In this document: one piece after another, positions 7,693 to 17,305 of the stretch
Layout: each line of letters begins with the position of its first letter
Numbering within the stretch: position 1 is the stretch's first letter
From: Deltaproteobacteria bacterium
Lineage (GTDB): Bacteria > Desulfobacterota > Desulfobacteria > Desulfobacterales > Desulfosarcinaceae
Direction: 5' to 3'
Length of the DNA: 64,000 nucleotides
NCBI GenBank assembly: GCA_002747175.1
Contig: PDTK01000029.1
Location: 1-64,000 of the forward strand
Notes under the pieces: model-generated
What the model was told of the DNA's origin: nothing
Databases searched by the model: none
Seen by the model: the letters and a program-made list of their open reading frames with translations, nothing else
Program-made: the position numbers and the translations under genes

Positions 7693-8883
7693 ATGAAAAA
7701 GCTCAAAATATGCCTGGTAAATGCTGATTTCCTTCCATCACGCGGGTCTGGTCAAGCAGTTTATGCTGAGAAACTAGCAGCAGGCTTGGCAGAGAAGCAT
7801 GACGTCATCGTTGTAACGGCAAGAATCGAAGGAGCGCCATTACGAGAAAAAATCGGAAAGTTTTTTGTTGAACGTATTCCTGCTCCAAAATTCGATCCAT
7901 CCAAATGGATTGGATTTGGGTACCAGGCTGCGGCATTTTTACATAACCAAGAGTTTCATAAAAAATACGATATTATCCATTTTTTGGATGCCCATGTCGC
8001 TTATGCCTATAAAGGTCCGTTTGTCGCTACACTTCATCAGTCCTTTCATCAACGGATAACCGGAGACAAAGGTCTGCCCTACGCCTCTTCTATGCAAAAT
8101 CTGATTAAAAGATATCCCTATTATCAGCTTTCCCATTATCTTGAATTTTTGGCTCTGCGCAAAGCAAACGCATGTATAGCTGTCAGTGATGCAACCCGTG
8201 AAGCATTTGCTCAGCACTACCGCTTCAACCCATCGAAGATACACCGTGTATACAACGGTATTGACGTCAATCGGTTCAGGCCTATGGATACCGCGTTCCT
8301 TCGCCAAAAATATCATTTAAAAAATGAAAAAATTATTTTATATATCGGCTTTTCCACACCACGAAAAAGCGTCGAAACACTTACCCATGCCCTTCGTTAT
8401 CTGAAAACGAAAAAAGTCAAACTTGTGATTGTGGGAAAGTGGGAAGGCGGGTATAGAGATAAAGTTTTCAAAGGGTTGGGAAAAGAACGAAATCAGATCG
8501 TCGAGACCGGATATGTCCCTGACCATGAGATTCCGGCATATTATTCGTTGGCCGACATTTTTGTGCTGCCCTCCTTGCTCGAAGGATTTGGTTTTCCGCT
8601 GGTCGAGGCCATGGCATGTGGCACACCGGTCATTGGGACCGATGTGGGGGCCATCCCTGAAATCATCCGGGATTGTGGTATTATCGTGTCCCCCCAACGT
8701 CCTACAGAACTTGCAGAGAAAATCGATTTGCTTTTAAACGATAGACAATTACAAACCCGGTTGATCACCAAAGGCATGAATCGGGTTCTTAGCAACTTTA
8801 CACAATCCGGCATGATCAGGGATACGCTGCATTTTTACCGGAAAACGGTTGCTGCGTACGCCAGGGCCAAAGGTAAATCGTAG
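7693..8883 (+). CDS. glycosyltransferase family 4 (396 aa)
   Basis: A GT-B enzyme with an N-terminal glycine-rich loop (DFLPSRGSGQAVYAEKLA), the VYNGIDVNRFRP hinge typical of GT4 proteins and a C-terminal LEGFGFPLVEAMACGTPVIG E-x7-E donor site. It lies in the plus-strand transferase run, 14 bases downstream of the previous GT4. It probably adds one sugar of the same repeat unit, with a nucleotide-diphospho-sugar donor, but donor and linkage are unknown. The ATG at 7693 is the first in frame after a stop and gives the normal family length. Confidence 0.92.
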   Translation: MKKLKICLVNADFLPSRGSGQAVYAEKLAAGLAEKHDVIVVTARIEGAPLREKIGKFFVERIPAPKFDPSKWIGFGYQAAAFLHNQEFHKKYDIIHFLDAHVAYAYKGPFVATLHQSFHQRITGDKGLPYASSMQNLIKRYPYYQLSHYLEFLALRKANACIAVSDATREAFAQHYRFNPSKIHRVYNGIDVNRFRPMDTAFLRQKYHLKNEKIILYIGFSTPRKSVETLTHALRYLKTKKVKLVIVGKWEGGYRDKVFKGLGKERNQIVETGYVPDHEIPAYYSLADIFVLPSLLEGFGFPLVEAMACGTPVIGTDVGAIPEIIRDCGIIVSPQRPTELAEKIDLLLNDRQLQTRLITKGMNRVLSNFTQSGMIRDTLHFYRKTVAAYARAKGKS

Positions 8884-8924
8884 CCGGCCGCCGCCCCTGT
8901 TGCTGTCGTATCAAAGGAAAAACA

Positions 8925-10094
8925 TTGAAGTTTCTGTTTTTTGGCATTTATTCCAAAGGCGTCGCGTATCCACGAAACAACAATATGATTCGTGCACTGA
9001 AAAAACAAGGGCATGACGTTTTGGAAGTGCACTACGCTTTGGCTGGATCTTTTTCCGAAAGGATCGGTGCTGTCAATCGCCTGTCACAAAGGATACGGTT
9101 TTGTATTGGAATTTTTGCCAGTTACCCTGTGTTGGCATGGTCGTTGATTCGACGGCCTAAACCGCAGGTCATCATCGTTGGATCGCCGGGGTATTTTCAT
9201 GTTCACTGGGCATGGTTGCTAAATCTACTGTTTCGAAGAGAATCCATTTTGGTCTACGATGCGTTCATCCCTTTGTATGAAGCCTTGATTGAGGATCGGC
9301 AGTTAATACGGCCCGACGGACTCTCTGCGAGATTGATTCATCATTTCGAAAAATCATGTTGCCGAATTGCTGATTTGGTTTGGGTAGACACCAAAAAACA
9401 CGGACAATATCTGGCCCACAAATACGATATCAACGAAAAGAAAATTAACCGCCTCTTCGTCGGTTCGACCATCCGCCCAACAACCTCCCCATGCCCCAAA
9501 ATCGAATCCGATGTTTTCAATATCCTCTTCGTGGGCACCTACATCCCCCTGCATGGAATCGATGTCATATTAAAAGCGGCACGTTTGCTCAAAGAAGAAA
9601 CATCGATTCGATTCACGCTGGTGGGCACCGGTCAACTACGCGATGAAATGCAACGGTTGGCATCACGGTGGAAACTGGACAACATCATATTTCGTGACTG
9701 GGTTCCAACGGAAACGCTTTATTCCTATATCGGTTCCTTTGACCTGTCTTTGGGAATATTCGGATCAACCTCTAAAACGTCAAGGGTCATTCCATCCAAG
9801 ATTTATGATATTTGCCTTGTCGGCAGCCCATTCATTACGGCGTATACACCGGCAATCAGAGAGGTTTTTACACATGGCAAAAACGCCTATTTAATTCCCC
9901 CGGCCTCCTCCTCATGCCTGGCTGAAGCCATTCGACACATAATCGCCGATGACAAACTACGCAAAACCATTGCAAACGGCGCAAAAGATACCGGTCGTAC
10001 CGTTTTCTCGGACCGGCGTTTGAGCGTTGATCTCATGGATACTATCCATTTTCGGGCAACGCAGATATCGGGCAAATCGGGCATTTCTGGATAA
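8925..10094 (+). CDS. glycosyltransferase family 4-like (389 aa)
   Basis: A GT-B fold protein with the conserved C-terminal domain: NILFVGTYIPLHGIDVILKA (about residues 197-216), then TLVGTGQLRDEM and the IPSKIYD segment seen in the WbuB/WcaI-like subgroup. The N-terminus lacks a glycine-rich loop as strong as in the two upstream genes. The start is a TTG at 8925 behind an AAAGGAAAAA ribosome-binding site; no ATG occurs at a suitable place. It is the last gene of the plus-strand transferase run and is convergent with the gene ending at 10155. Confidence 0.88.
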   Translation: MKFLFFGIYSKGVAYPRNNNMIRALKKQGHDVLEVHYALAGSFSERIGAVNRLSQRIRFCIGIFASYPVLAWSLIRRPKPQVIIVGSPGYFHVHWAWLLNLLFRRESILVYDAFIPLYEALIEDRQLIRPDGLSARLIHHFEKSCCRIADLVWVDTKKHGQYLAHKYDINEKKINRLFVGSTIRPTTSPCPKIESDVFNILFVGTYIPLHGIDVILKAARLLKEETSIRFTLVGTGQLRDEMQRLASRWKLDNIIFRDWVPTETLYSYIGSFDLSLGIFGSTSKTSRVIPSKIYDICLVGSPFITAYTPAIREVFTHGKNAYLIPPASSSCLAEAIRHIIADDKLRKTIANGAKDTGRTVFSDRRLSVDLMDTIHFRATQISGKSGISG

Positions 10095-10131
10095 GCACTA
10101 TTTAAAAATACTGGTGCGTTACGAGCATCTC

Positions 10132-10155
10132 AAGCCTTAAGTCGAATGGCTTTTT
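10132..10155 (+). terminator. weak stem-loop with T5 between convergent genes
   Basis: AAGCC and GGCTT can pair across an 11-base loop, followed by TTTTT. The element lies 37 bases after the last plus-strand glycosyltransferase gene and directly before the end of the convergent gene. The stem is short, so function is uncertain. Confidence 0.3.
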
Positions 10156-11066
10156 CAGGCACCGATATCTGATCCCTTTGCAACTGTGTATTTTTTCACC
10201 CGTCGGTCAGAAACCCGACGTTCGAATCGCATCTGACATATCTGTTCAGATACCAGGCCCATCATAAAAATAATCACGGATGAAATGAATAGCAGTGCGC
10301 TCATATTTGTAAACCGCCCCTGGTAAATGTACGAGTAAATATATCGGATCAACCCAAGCGAAAACATACAACAACTGACAGGTAAAAAAATCCGTAAGGG
10401 TGAATACAGTGTACAAATCCGGATAATTATCATGAGAAAGCGGATACCATCATTGACCATGCGGATGCGACTCTTACCGGTTTTTCTCTGCCTGACGTCA
10501 ATGGGCATATACTTCAGGCTACGCCCGTCGCGAAGTACGCCCAATGTAATCGTTGTGGGATATGAATATGTGTTAGGCAGCAAAAAAAGATAGCTTTTGG
10601 CAATTTCGGCCTTGACCGCACGGAAACCGGAGGTCAAGTCTCTTACCGGAAATTTGGTCACATAAGAAGCCAGCCAGTTGAAAACCTTGTTCCCAAAGGC
10701 CCTTCCAGCGGATGCCTGCCCTCCCCTGTGCCTTTCCCCAACGATCATGTCGTATTCTGGAAAAAATTCGAGCAGTCTGGAAATGTCCTCCGGGCGATGT
10801 TGGCCGTCGGCATCCATGAAAACGAATATTTTCCCCCTTGCCACACGAATCCCCGTTTTAACTGCGGCCCCGTTGCCGATGTTGTAAGGGTGTGAATAAA
10901 CGGTGGCGCCAGCTTCATGGGCGACTTCGGCTGTGTTGTCGCTTGACCCGTCGTCAACAACGATAATTTCTGCATCGGGATGATACCGTTTTACCGATTG
11001 TATAACCCCGCCGATGTTTTCGCTTTCATTGAAAGCTGGAATTACTATCGAAATTTCTGGTTGCAT
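10155..11066 (-). CDS. GT2 polyprenyl-phosphate sugar synthase-like protein with C-terminal membrane helices (303 aa)
   Basis: The N-terminal GT-A domain contains SIVIPAFNESENIGGVI, IIVVDDGSSDNTAEVA and FVFMDADGQHRPEDI (DxD), the hallmarks of dolichyl/undecaprenyl-phosphate mannose or glucose synthases (DPM1/GtrB type). The last about 75 residues hold two hydrophobic helices, as in GtrB. Such enzymes charge a polyprenyl phosphate with one sugar, which GT-C enzymes then use in the periplasm. Two membrane proteins of GT-C type lie just upstream on the same strand, so this gene could supply their donor. The ATG at 11066 is preferred over the GTG two codons earlier. Confidence 0.85.
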   Translation of the reverse strand: MQPEISIVIPAFNESENIGGVIQSVKRYHPDAEIIVVDDGSSDNTAEVAHEAGATVYSHPYNIGNGAAVKTGIRVARGKIFVFMDADGQHRPEDISRLLEFFPEYDMIVGERHRGGQASAGRAFGNKVFNWLASYVTKFPVRDLTSGFRAVKAEIAKSYLFLLPNTYSYPTTITLGVLRDGRSLKYMPIDVRQRKTGKSRIRMVNDGIRFLMIIIRICTLYSPLRIFLPVSCCMFSLGLIRYIYSYIYQGRFTNMSALLFISSVIIFMMGLVSEQICQMRFERRVSDRRVKKYTVAKGSDIGA

Positions 11067-11094
11067 AAACACCTGCGATTTGATGACAGCTATA

Positions 11095-12804
11095 TCAATT
11101 GACCTTGCTCAATTCAAACAATCCGTATCCGCCATTTTGTGCTATTGGCTTAACATGTTTTTGAAAATAAGTCTTCAATCGAGTTTTTTCCTGGTCAACG
11201 AAAACCCTGGATATCCAGGATTGGGTCAAATCGAAGCGCAAAAGTAAGTGGGTGATGCCACGTCGGTTGAGGTTTCTCCCAATATCTTCAGCGGAACCGG
11301 CATGGGTCACGGCATCGAACAGCACATTCTTATTCAAACGGATATCTCTGTCAAAATAGTAGATACGATCACCGATGAACAGACCCAGAATAAGAACCTC
11401 CTCCGAAAAATGGGTGTCGATGTGTCGAATCAAGGCATACTCCGGCCGAAAACGCGCAATGTATGTATCGCGATCAACCCGACCCAATATATATGGAATC
11501 GCATCGACTTTTCGAAACAATGTTTGAATATACACGGCATTCCAGGCAAACATGATAACCAGGGAGACGATGATCAGCACCTGAATTACAGCCGGCACCC
11601 ATTTTTTATGGGTGGTTGCAGCCAGTTGCCGCATGCCGGCCAAGGCATACATGCCCAAAATCACCAATGGCGGAATGATCGGACCGATCCAGCGTATGCG
11701 CATGTCCTGCTTGACAAACACGAAGATCAGATAAGCGATGGCAAAAGACGACAGTATCCAGTACGCAGGATGCCGGCTATTATGCCGGCGTCTTGCGAGG
11801 GGAATGAGGCAGAGGGGAAGAATCAACAAAAACGGGTTCAATCGACCGTCAAAATGCCTGGGGTTGTCATCCACGCCTTCAAAAAACACCCGAACGGGAA
11901 TCAGGGCAATTTCGATTAAAGATTCCCCGTAGACCATTTTTCTAATGGCAAAATTGGACCATTTGGATTTGGGTTGATCAGTCTTTTGGCGGCCTGCGGT
12001 TATTTCCGACGGTTTGGTCTCCACCCGCGTATCATTGGCATTGCTGTGGAAAAGGCCGTTATACAACGGGTAAACAGGATTTCCGGTCATACGCAGATTT
12101 TTTATCATCCATGGTGAAAAAACAACCAATGCGACGATCATGAACAATAATCCGAACCCCAAAGCCTTTAATTGAGTACGAATTCGATCTTCGTGACCGT
12201 TACCAGGGTGCCGTCTCAGATATGACAGGGGGACCATGCATGACATGAGAAAAAAAACAATCAGCCCGTTGTATTTTGTACCCAAAGCGAGTCCGCAAAA
12301 CAGTGCGGATATGATCAGATAGCGGGTGGCATACCTGTTTTCAATCCAATTGATCAACGCGAGCAAAGCTGCGGTGGAAAAGCAGATCAGCCCCAGATCC
12401 ACATATACGATCGTTGACAATTTGACGATTATCGGAATGGAAAGAAAAAACAGCGCCCCCAGCAGCCCATAGACTTGACCCAGTTGTCTTTCAAGGTGCC
12501 TGTAAATCAGGAAAGCGGTCAGCAAGGCAAAGGAGAAATGAATATATTTGGGTATGATGTCGTTGTCCCAAAGCAGTGGAAGCAGGTACAACAAATCCAG
12601 ATTCATGGGGTAATACGAGAATGGAATCGATGGCAACTCCTTGAAGAGACCTGCTTCGATCCAGATCTTCGGAACGGCCAGATGATGGGTCAGGGCGTCA
12701 CGGCTAACCGGTGGAACGGCTGACATAACACTTATGCATGCAATCAGCAGGATGAGTGCCGCCAGCAAAACGGCCGTGTACAACTTAACCTTTGAAGCGG
12801 TCAT
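11095..12804 (-). CDS. GT-C membrane glycosyltransferase-like protein (PMT/ArnT-related, 569 aa)
   Basis: A polytopic protein with about 10-12 transmembrane segments. Its first periplasmic loop has SRDALTHHLAVPKIW, with the acidic residue and histidines expected of the GT39/GT83-like glycosyltransferase fold, which uses polyprenyl-phosphate sugars. The C-terminal 100 residues form a soluble domain. It lies 28 bases upstream of the polyprenyl-phosphate synthase-like gene and right after the VKOR-DsbA gene, all on the minus strand. The ATG at 12804 has AAAGGA five bases before it; a TTG at 12822 is the alternative. The acceptor (lipid A, protein or glycan) is unknown. Confidence 0.75.
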   Translation of the reverse strand: MTASKVKLYTAVLLAALILLIACISVMSAVPPVSRDALTHHLAVPKIWIEAGLFKELPSIPFSYYPMNLDLLYLLPLLWDNDIIPKYIHFSFALLTAFLIYRHLERQLGQVYGLLGALFFLSIPIIVKLSTIVYVDLGLICFSTAALLALINWIENRYATRYLIISALFCGLALGTKYNGLIVFFLMSCMVPLSYLRRHPGNGHEDRIRTQLKALGFGLLFMIVALVVFSPWMIKNLRMTGNPVYPLYNGLFHSNANDTRVETKPSEITAGRQKTDQPKSKWSNFAIRKMVYGESLIEIALIPVRVFFEGVDDNPRHFDGRLNPFLLILPLCLIPLARRRHNSRHPAYWILSSFAIAYLIFVFVKQDMRIRWIGPIIPPLVILGMYALAGMRQLAATTHKKWVPAVIQVLIIVSLVIMFAWNAVYIQTLFRKVDAIPYILGRVDRDTYIARFRPEYALIRHIDTHFSEEVLILGLFIGDRIYYFDRDIRLNKNVLFDAVTHAGSAEDIGRNLNRRGITHLLLRFDLTQSWISRVFVDQEKTRLKTYFQKHVKPIAQNGGYGLFELSKVN

Positions 12805-12822
12805 TGGATCCTTTGAAGACAA

Positions 12823-13983
12823 CTAAAAACGTTCCAGTATATGTGCCGGCACCTGCCCTGAATACAATTTTCCCTCGATAACGAACCCGGGAGTGCCGGT
12901 CATCCCCCATTTCATGCCTTCTCTTATATCCTGGCTGAGTCTGGCCTTGATGTATGGATGATTGACCGATGCGGCCAGCATGACGACATCAAGATCTACA
13001 TCGGCCGCCATTTTCCTCAGATTGAATGTTTTTTTTTCTTCATTCAAATGAAAAAGATGGTCATTCACTTCCCAAAATTTTTCTTTTTCCAATGCAAACA
13101 ATGCGATCTTGGCCAATTTTCCCGAGCCGATATGAAACGGGGCGTTCACAATCGGATTGACGTTGTGATCCATCGGGAAATGGCGATGAATCAACCGTAT
13201 CCGGCCGGGGTTGTCAGCGATCAGTTGCCGCAGGTAAAAATGCATTTTTTTGCATTGAAAACACTGATAATCGGAAAATTCGGTGATGGTCAGCTCGGGC
13301 TGTTCAGCCCCGATCCAGGGGTGTCCATCAGCCGTCCGGCCCGTTGCCATCCCGGCCGTGGACAACTTGACATCCATGTGCCAATAACTCGGAATCATGG
13401 CATAGGCTGCCAATATCAACAAGGCGAAGGCGGATAAAAAGACGATGGTCCGCCTTGGTTGCCTGGCGTATCCTTTCAGATCCGTCCAAAATCCGTTGAT
13501 CATCGAATCGCTCTCGAAACGCCTGTAAATCAGCCAGCAATAAAAGAGCATTGCAAAATTCACTGCGTAACTGACAATGCACATGATGCAATAGCTGTTG
13601 ATGATCAACGAAGAGATCAAGCCAAGCGCGAGGCTATGGATCGAAAAGGCCAGACTGATAAAAAAAAGGGTCGGCCAAATGTTTTTTTTTGTATTTCGAT
13701 GATTCCAGGCAACGGCCATAAGCGCCAGAACGAACAGATAGCCCAGGATTCCCCACACGGATAACGGCAGGTTAAACAGAATCGAATAGGGACTTTGGGA
13801 GACCGTATCGCAATTGATGGCCCGTGAAATGGCGCAAAAACTCTGGTAAGTCATATCCGTATAGACACGGTAGTGAGAGATTGACAGGTAGATTGAATCT
13901 GCCAACCCGATGAGACCGATCATAACGACGGTAGAAAAATAGACATTGAAAGGAAGTCTCTTAACAAAAGTTGCTTCAGACAT
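12823..13983 (-). CDS. VKOR-DsbA fusion, disulfide-bond forming protein (386 aa)
   Basis: The N-terminal VKOR domain (about residues 20-155) has about five helices, two loop cysteines (C50 and C58 in this numbering) and the quinone-proximal pair CIMC (C132, C135). After one more helix (about 181-200) comes a periplasmic DsbA-like thioredoxin domain with CFQC (C241, C244) and a cis-proline TGTP (about 362-365). Such fusions oxidise substrate cysteines and pass electrons to quinone, replacing DsbA plus DsbB. The ATG at 13983 has GGAGAAG nine bases upstream; a GTG at 14016 is possible. A pilin with exactly two cysteines is encoded 2.3 kb upstream on the same strand and is a plausible client (inference). 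Confidence 0.9.
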   Translation of the reverse strand: MSEATFVKRLPFNVYFSTVVMIGLIGLADSIYLSISHYRVYTDMTYQSFCAISRAINCDTVSQSPYSILFNLPLSVWGILGYLFVLALMAVAWNHRNTKKNIWPTLFFISLAFSIHSLALGLISSLIINSYCIMCIVSYAVNFAMLFYCWLIYRRFESDSMINGFWTDLKGYARQPRRTIVFLSAFALLILAAYAMIPSYWHMDVKLSTAGMATGRTADGHPWIGAEQPELTITEFSDYQCFQCKKMHFYLRQLIADNPGRIRLIHRHFPMDHNVNPIVNAPFHIGSGKLAKIALFALEKEKFWEVNDHLFHLNEEKKTFNLRKMAADVDLDVVMLAASVNHPYIKARLSQDIREGMKWGMTGTPGFVIEGKLYSGQVPAHILERF

Positions 13984-14083
13984 ATCAGCCGTCTTCTCCA
14001 GAGTATGGGGTTTCACATTGCATGGTCATGATTCAACGCGGATACCGGAAAATCCGTTCCGTGAAGGCGCTTGTCTCATCATC

Positions 14084-16231
14084 TCAGCCCTTGACGGTTA
14101 ATTCCGACAAAGCGGACTGGAGATCATCACGTGATATGGGAGGGTATATCTCCGGTGGCATCGTAAAGGCGTTCATGACTGTTTCTAAAGAGAACACCCG
14201 GACTGCGCCGCGCAAATAATGCATCGCTTGATCATGGTTGCCGGCTTTAATTTGGTTGTGGACAAGAAAGAGATAGTGCCACAGATTTTCAGGTGCCTGT
14301 TGTATTGCTTTTTTGAAAAACCAGTCCGCTTGCCTGTAATGTCCAAGATCTGACAATGCCGCGCCTGTATTCAACAATACTCTGAAGTCAGATGGGTCAA
14401 TATGCAGTGCTTTTCGCATATAGCCAAGCGATTTTTGTGGATTTTTCAGCCACAGCAAAATGAAGCCGGCCGTATTCAAGCTGCGGACATGGTTTGGATC
14501 TTTTTCCAGCATGTCCTGGGTTATCTCCAGCGCGTCGATATAGGATCCCACACGGATTTTAGCAACAGCCAGATCAAGATTGATTTTGATATTGTTCGGA
14601 TCTACCGCTACAGCTTTATTCAAATAGGTTACAGCGCTGTCAAAGTCCCCTTTCTTGCTGTAAACATTCGCGATATTGCCGAAAATATCCGCATCCATCA
14701 ACGTTCGGGCCTTATGCCCGGTAAGGGAGCGTTTAAACAATTCGATAGCCTTGTCCATTTGTACCGGCGTCGTACCGGGCGCCCATGCCAAACGAATGCC
14801 CAAGGTGTTCAATGCCCGCGCACTTTTTGGCGCTTTCGTCAATGCATCCAGCCACAAGGTCTGGCCATCTTTCCAGGCCTGGTTGCGCAGCAAGGTACTG
14901 CTCATCAGGCACACCACGGTTGTCACCATTAATATTCCACCCAATACCGTATGGATGTCATGCTTCGGCCTCCGGCTTCCCAGCCAGCGCTCGAAGGCTG
15001 CGGACAAAGGAAGGAACAGGAACATTGTCGGCAGATAATTGCGATGTTCAAAGATGAGTTCCAGGCCGATGATCGAGGATTCGATCACATGATTCAGCAG
15101 AAAAAAAAGAATGCCGAAAGCGATCAACGGGTATTTCCGGATGATCGCCAAGCCCGTTGATAAAACAGCAGCCATTCCCAATACAGCCGGCAATGTGGTC
15201 CAGGGGGTCCACAGGGAGGTCGAGACGACGATATCGTGCTCGATTGAAAACATACCTGGCAGCGGATAAATTAGCTGGGCAAGATAGAACCAGATAATCC
15301 TGGCTTCCGTAAGAAGACGTTGAAGGGGGGTATAAGGTCTGGTGGCATAACCTTTAACAAAAAAAAGGTAGTCTCCGTGTAAGAACAGATTGACGCCAAC
15401 GAAATAAACGATGAAAACGGCACCCACACTTGCTGCGGCCACGCGTTTACTCTGGATGCCCAAACGTCCTGTGGTGAAAAAGCAGATTTCCATCAAAACC
15501 AGCGAGATTGGCAAGATGGCGGCGTTCTCCTTGGACATGAGGCCCAACAATCCGCAGGCGGCACAGCCGGCAAAATTCAGCCATCGCTGTTTACATGCTT
15601 TAGCCAAGCGTCCTTTCAGGTAACATATCATGGCACCTGCATAAAACAAGGCCGCTAACTGCGCCATTCTTTGCACAATATAAGTGACGGCCTGGGTTTG
15701 AATGGGGTGGACAGCCCACAGGACGGCGCACAGAAAAGCGACCCGGCGTGGGGAAATAAAACCGCTCCGTCTACGCACCATTACCGGCGTGTCGAACAGG
15801 GACAGCACCACCCAATAGATGGCAAGGGCCGTGGCGGCGTGAATGCCTGTGTTTACGGCGTGATAGCCGGAAACCTGATCTCGTCCGGCAAACCAGTTAA
15901 GGGCAAACGTCAGGCATGGGATCGGCCGGTAAAAGGTTCCTGGATGCCCGGGTTTGGCGAAAAACGTTTGCCAGAGGGTCGAAGGAAGAAGGTTGTCAAT
16001 ATGAAGGGGACGATTGTTGACAATATTGGGCGTGTCATCCATGTGCCAGGAGGCAGACAATGTATTGGCATATACGGCCCACGCAATGAGGACAATCAAT
16101 AACGGAAATAGGGTCTTTCCTGAGTTGTTTTTTGGGGGGCTGTCGGGCATTGATTTTATGTTCAAAAGGCCGGCTAAATGGCGAACAACCAGTTTAAGAT
16201 TCACCATGCCAGGATGACAGTAAATCATCAC
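14084..16231 (-). CDS. TMTC-like multi-spanning protein with C-terminal TPR repeats (715 aa)
   Basis: The N-terminal about 430 residues form about 10-12 membrane helices. The first large loop contains SWHMDDTPNIVNN and GTFYRPIPCLTFALN, as in the TMTC-type GT-C proteins that in eukaryotes O-mannosylate proteins and in bacteria are often annotated only as TPR proteins. The C-terminal about 220 residues hold four to five TPR units (for example VYSKKGDFDSAVTYLNKAVA, and the SLGYMRKALHIDPSD unit). It lies downstream of pilA and upstream of the VKOR-DsbA and GT-C genes on the same strand. A role in protein or pilin glycosylation is an inference. The start could also be the ATG at 16207 or 16150. 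Confidence 0.75.
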   Translation of the reverse strand: MMIYCHPGMVNLKLVVRHLAGLLNIKSMPDSPPKNNSGKTLFPLLIVLIAWAVYANTLSASWHMDDTPNIVNNRPLHIDNLLPSTLWQTFFAKPGHPGTFYRPIPCLTFALNWFAGRDQVSGYHAVNTGIHAATALAIYWVVLSLFDTPVMVRRRSGFISPRRVAFLCAVLWAVHPIQTQAVTYIVQRMAQLAALFYAGAMICYLKGRLAKACKQRWLNFAGCAACGLLGLMSKENAAILPISLVLMEICFFTTGRLGIQSKRVAAASVGAVFIVYFVGVNLFLHGDYLFFVKGYATRPYTPLQRLLTEARIIWFYLAQLIYPLPGMFSIEHDIVVSTSLWTPWTTLPAVLGMAAVLSTGLAIIRKYPLIAFGILFFLLNHVIESSIIGLELIFEHRNYLPTMFLFLPLSAAFERWLGSRRPKHDIHTVLGGILMVTTVVCLMSSTLLRNQAWKDGQTLWLDALTKAPKSARALNTLGIRLAWAPGTTPVQMDKAIELFKRSLTGHKARTLMDADIFGNIANVYSKKGDFDSAVTYLNKAVAVDPNNIKINLDLAVAKIRVGSYIDALEITQDMLEKDPNHVRSLNTAGFILLWLKNPQKSLGYMRKALHIDPSDFRVLLNTGAALSDLGHYRQADWFFKKAIQQAPENLWHYLFLVHNQIKAGNHDQAMHYLRGAVRVFSLETVMNAFTMPPEIYPPISRDDLQSALSELTVKG

Positions 16232-16269
16232 ATACCTAATGCAACTGCTGAATGAAAATCAAGGACAAT

Positions 16270-16306
16270 AAAAAAGAAAGGAGGACTTTGTCCTCCTTTC
16301 TTTTAT
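16270..16306 (-). terminator. intrinsic terminator after pilA
   Basis: On the minus strand AAAAGAAAGGAGGA pairs perfectly with TCCTCCTTTCTTTT across the loop CAAAG (14-bp stem), and the stem runs into a TTTTTT tract. It lies 21 bases after the pilin stop and would set the very abundant pilin transcript apart from the TMTC-like gene downstream. Confidence 0.85.
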
Positions 16307-16327
16307 AGCGACTAACCAATGGGGTTG

Positions 16328-16786
16328 TTAGAAAGAAATATATTTGAAAAACTGATAATTAGCGGTAGTGGTATCCCATCCGTCACGTTTTGCAGCAGAA
16401 TCATACGGGGTCGCTTTACGATAGGACTCTGGACAACGCTGACTGCCGTCAATGACCGTGATGGTGATGTTGGCGTTGGGATCCCCACCAGCGATGCCGC
16501 CATGGTTTGCGTTATCGAGGCCAGCCCGGGTAAACACAAAGCCATTTCTGTCGTTGAGTTCGCTGATTGTCGGGGTATTGACGTGAGTGGGGATGGCAAA
16601 ATAATCTGCGATGGCGGCAGCGATGCCGTTGGCGTCACTCTCGGCGGCAGTACAGAACGATTTGTTACGATAGGCGATGAAGTTGGGGATGGCGATGGCC
16701 GCCAGAATACCGATGATGGCGATGACGATCATCAATTCGATCAGGGTAAAACCTTTGCTGTCCATTTTTCTCATTTTGCTAAGCAT
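16328..16786 (-). CDS. pilA: type IV major pilin (prepilin, 152 aa)
   Basis: Class III leader [12 protein letters not shown] followed by [20 protein letters not shown]; the prepilin peptidase would cut after G12, and the mature protein has Glu5, needed for pilus assembly. The hydrophobic helix spans about residues 13-37. The globular domain is about 110 residues and contains only two cysteines (C45 and C118), suggesting one disulfide. AGGAGG lies 8 bases before the ATG. A sigma-54 promoter lies about 107 bases upstream, a strong terminator follows, and the likely activator pilR is encoded immediately upstream. It forms the type IV pilus fibre for twitching, attachment or related functions. 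Confidence 0.95.
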   Translation of the reverse strand: MLSKMRKMDSKGFTLIELMIVIAIIGILAAIAIPNFIAYRNKSFCTAAESDANGIAAAIADYFAIPTHVNTPTISELNDRNGFVFTRAGLDNANHGGIAGGDPNANITITVIDGSQRCPESYRKATPYDSAAKRDGWDTTTANYQFFKYISF

Positions 16787-16892
16787 GTAATCCCTCCTAA
16801 AAGTTAATTAATGGTGATTAAAAAAAGTTGTTGTTTGAAAACCGTTGTACGGTGTGGGCCGCTTTGTTGGTGCGTTCTTGCAGATACCTTTA

Positions 16893-16908
16893 AGCACTTA
16901 CCGTGCCA
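16893..16908 (-). promoter_or_regulatory. sigma-54 (-24/-12) promoter of pilA
   Basis: On the minus strand the sequence reads TGGCACGGTAAGTGCT: a perfect TGGCAC -24 box, and GG and GC spaced by exactly 10 bases as RpoN requires. It points at pilA, with a leader of about 95 bases. The sigma-54 activator pilR is the next gene upstream. The rest of the 519-base gap 16787-17305 holds no gene that I can support; activator sites are expected at 16950-17250 but none could be identified by eye. Confidence 0.8.
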
Positions 16909-17305
16909 CTTTAGACAAAAGAACAAAAATATTTATAACTGCCTGTCGATATATGATAATTTTGTTCCATTGGTTTGTTTTCATTCTTTTCTGTATGGCC
17001 TTTGGCCATCTCTTCCAGTCAAATTTTGTTAAACGCTGCCAAAATCTGTCAGGCTATGTCCTGATTTTGGGCATCCGGTTTATGCGGACCTACTTATACT
17101 TATCGTACGGAGCCTTCAAACATTAAGCAATTTTTATGTTTTTTTCGTTTTGCGCAAGAGCGTCAGTGGGCTGATTTAAGGACGAGGTCGATCAGCTTTG
17201 CATATGAAGGGAATACAGGAGGTCGCGGCAGGTCAAATCAGATCGTATGCTGCAACTTGAAAGGCGGTGTTCGGAATATATGGTCTTTCACCCGGTGCGT
17301 TTGTA

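Noticed and set aside
11248..11919. 223-codon plus-strand frame opposite the GT-C gene
   Set aside because: No motif, low similarity to any family, and it lies wholly within a gene with clear membrane pattern.
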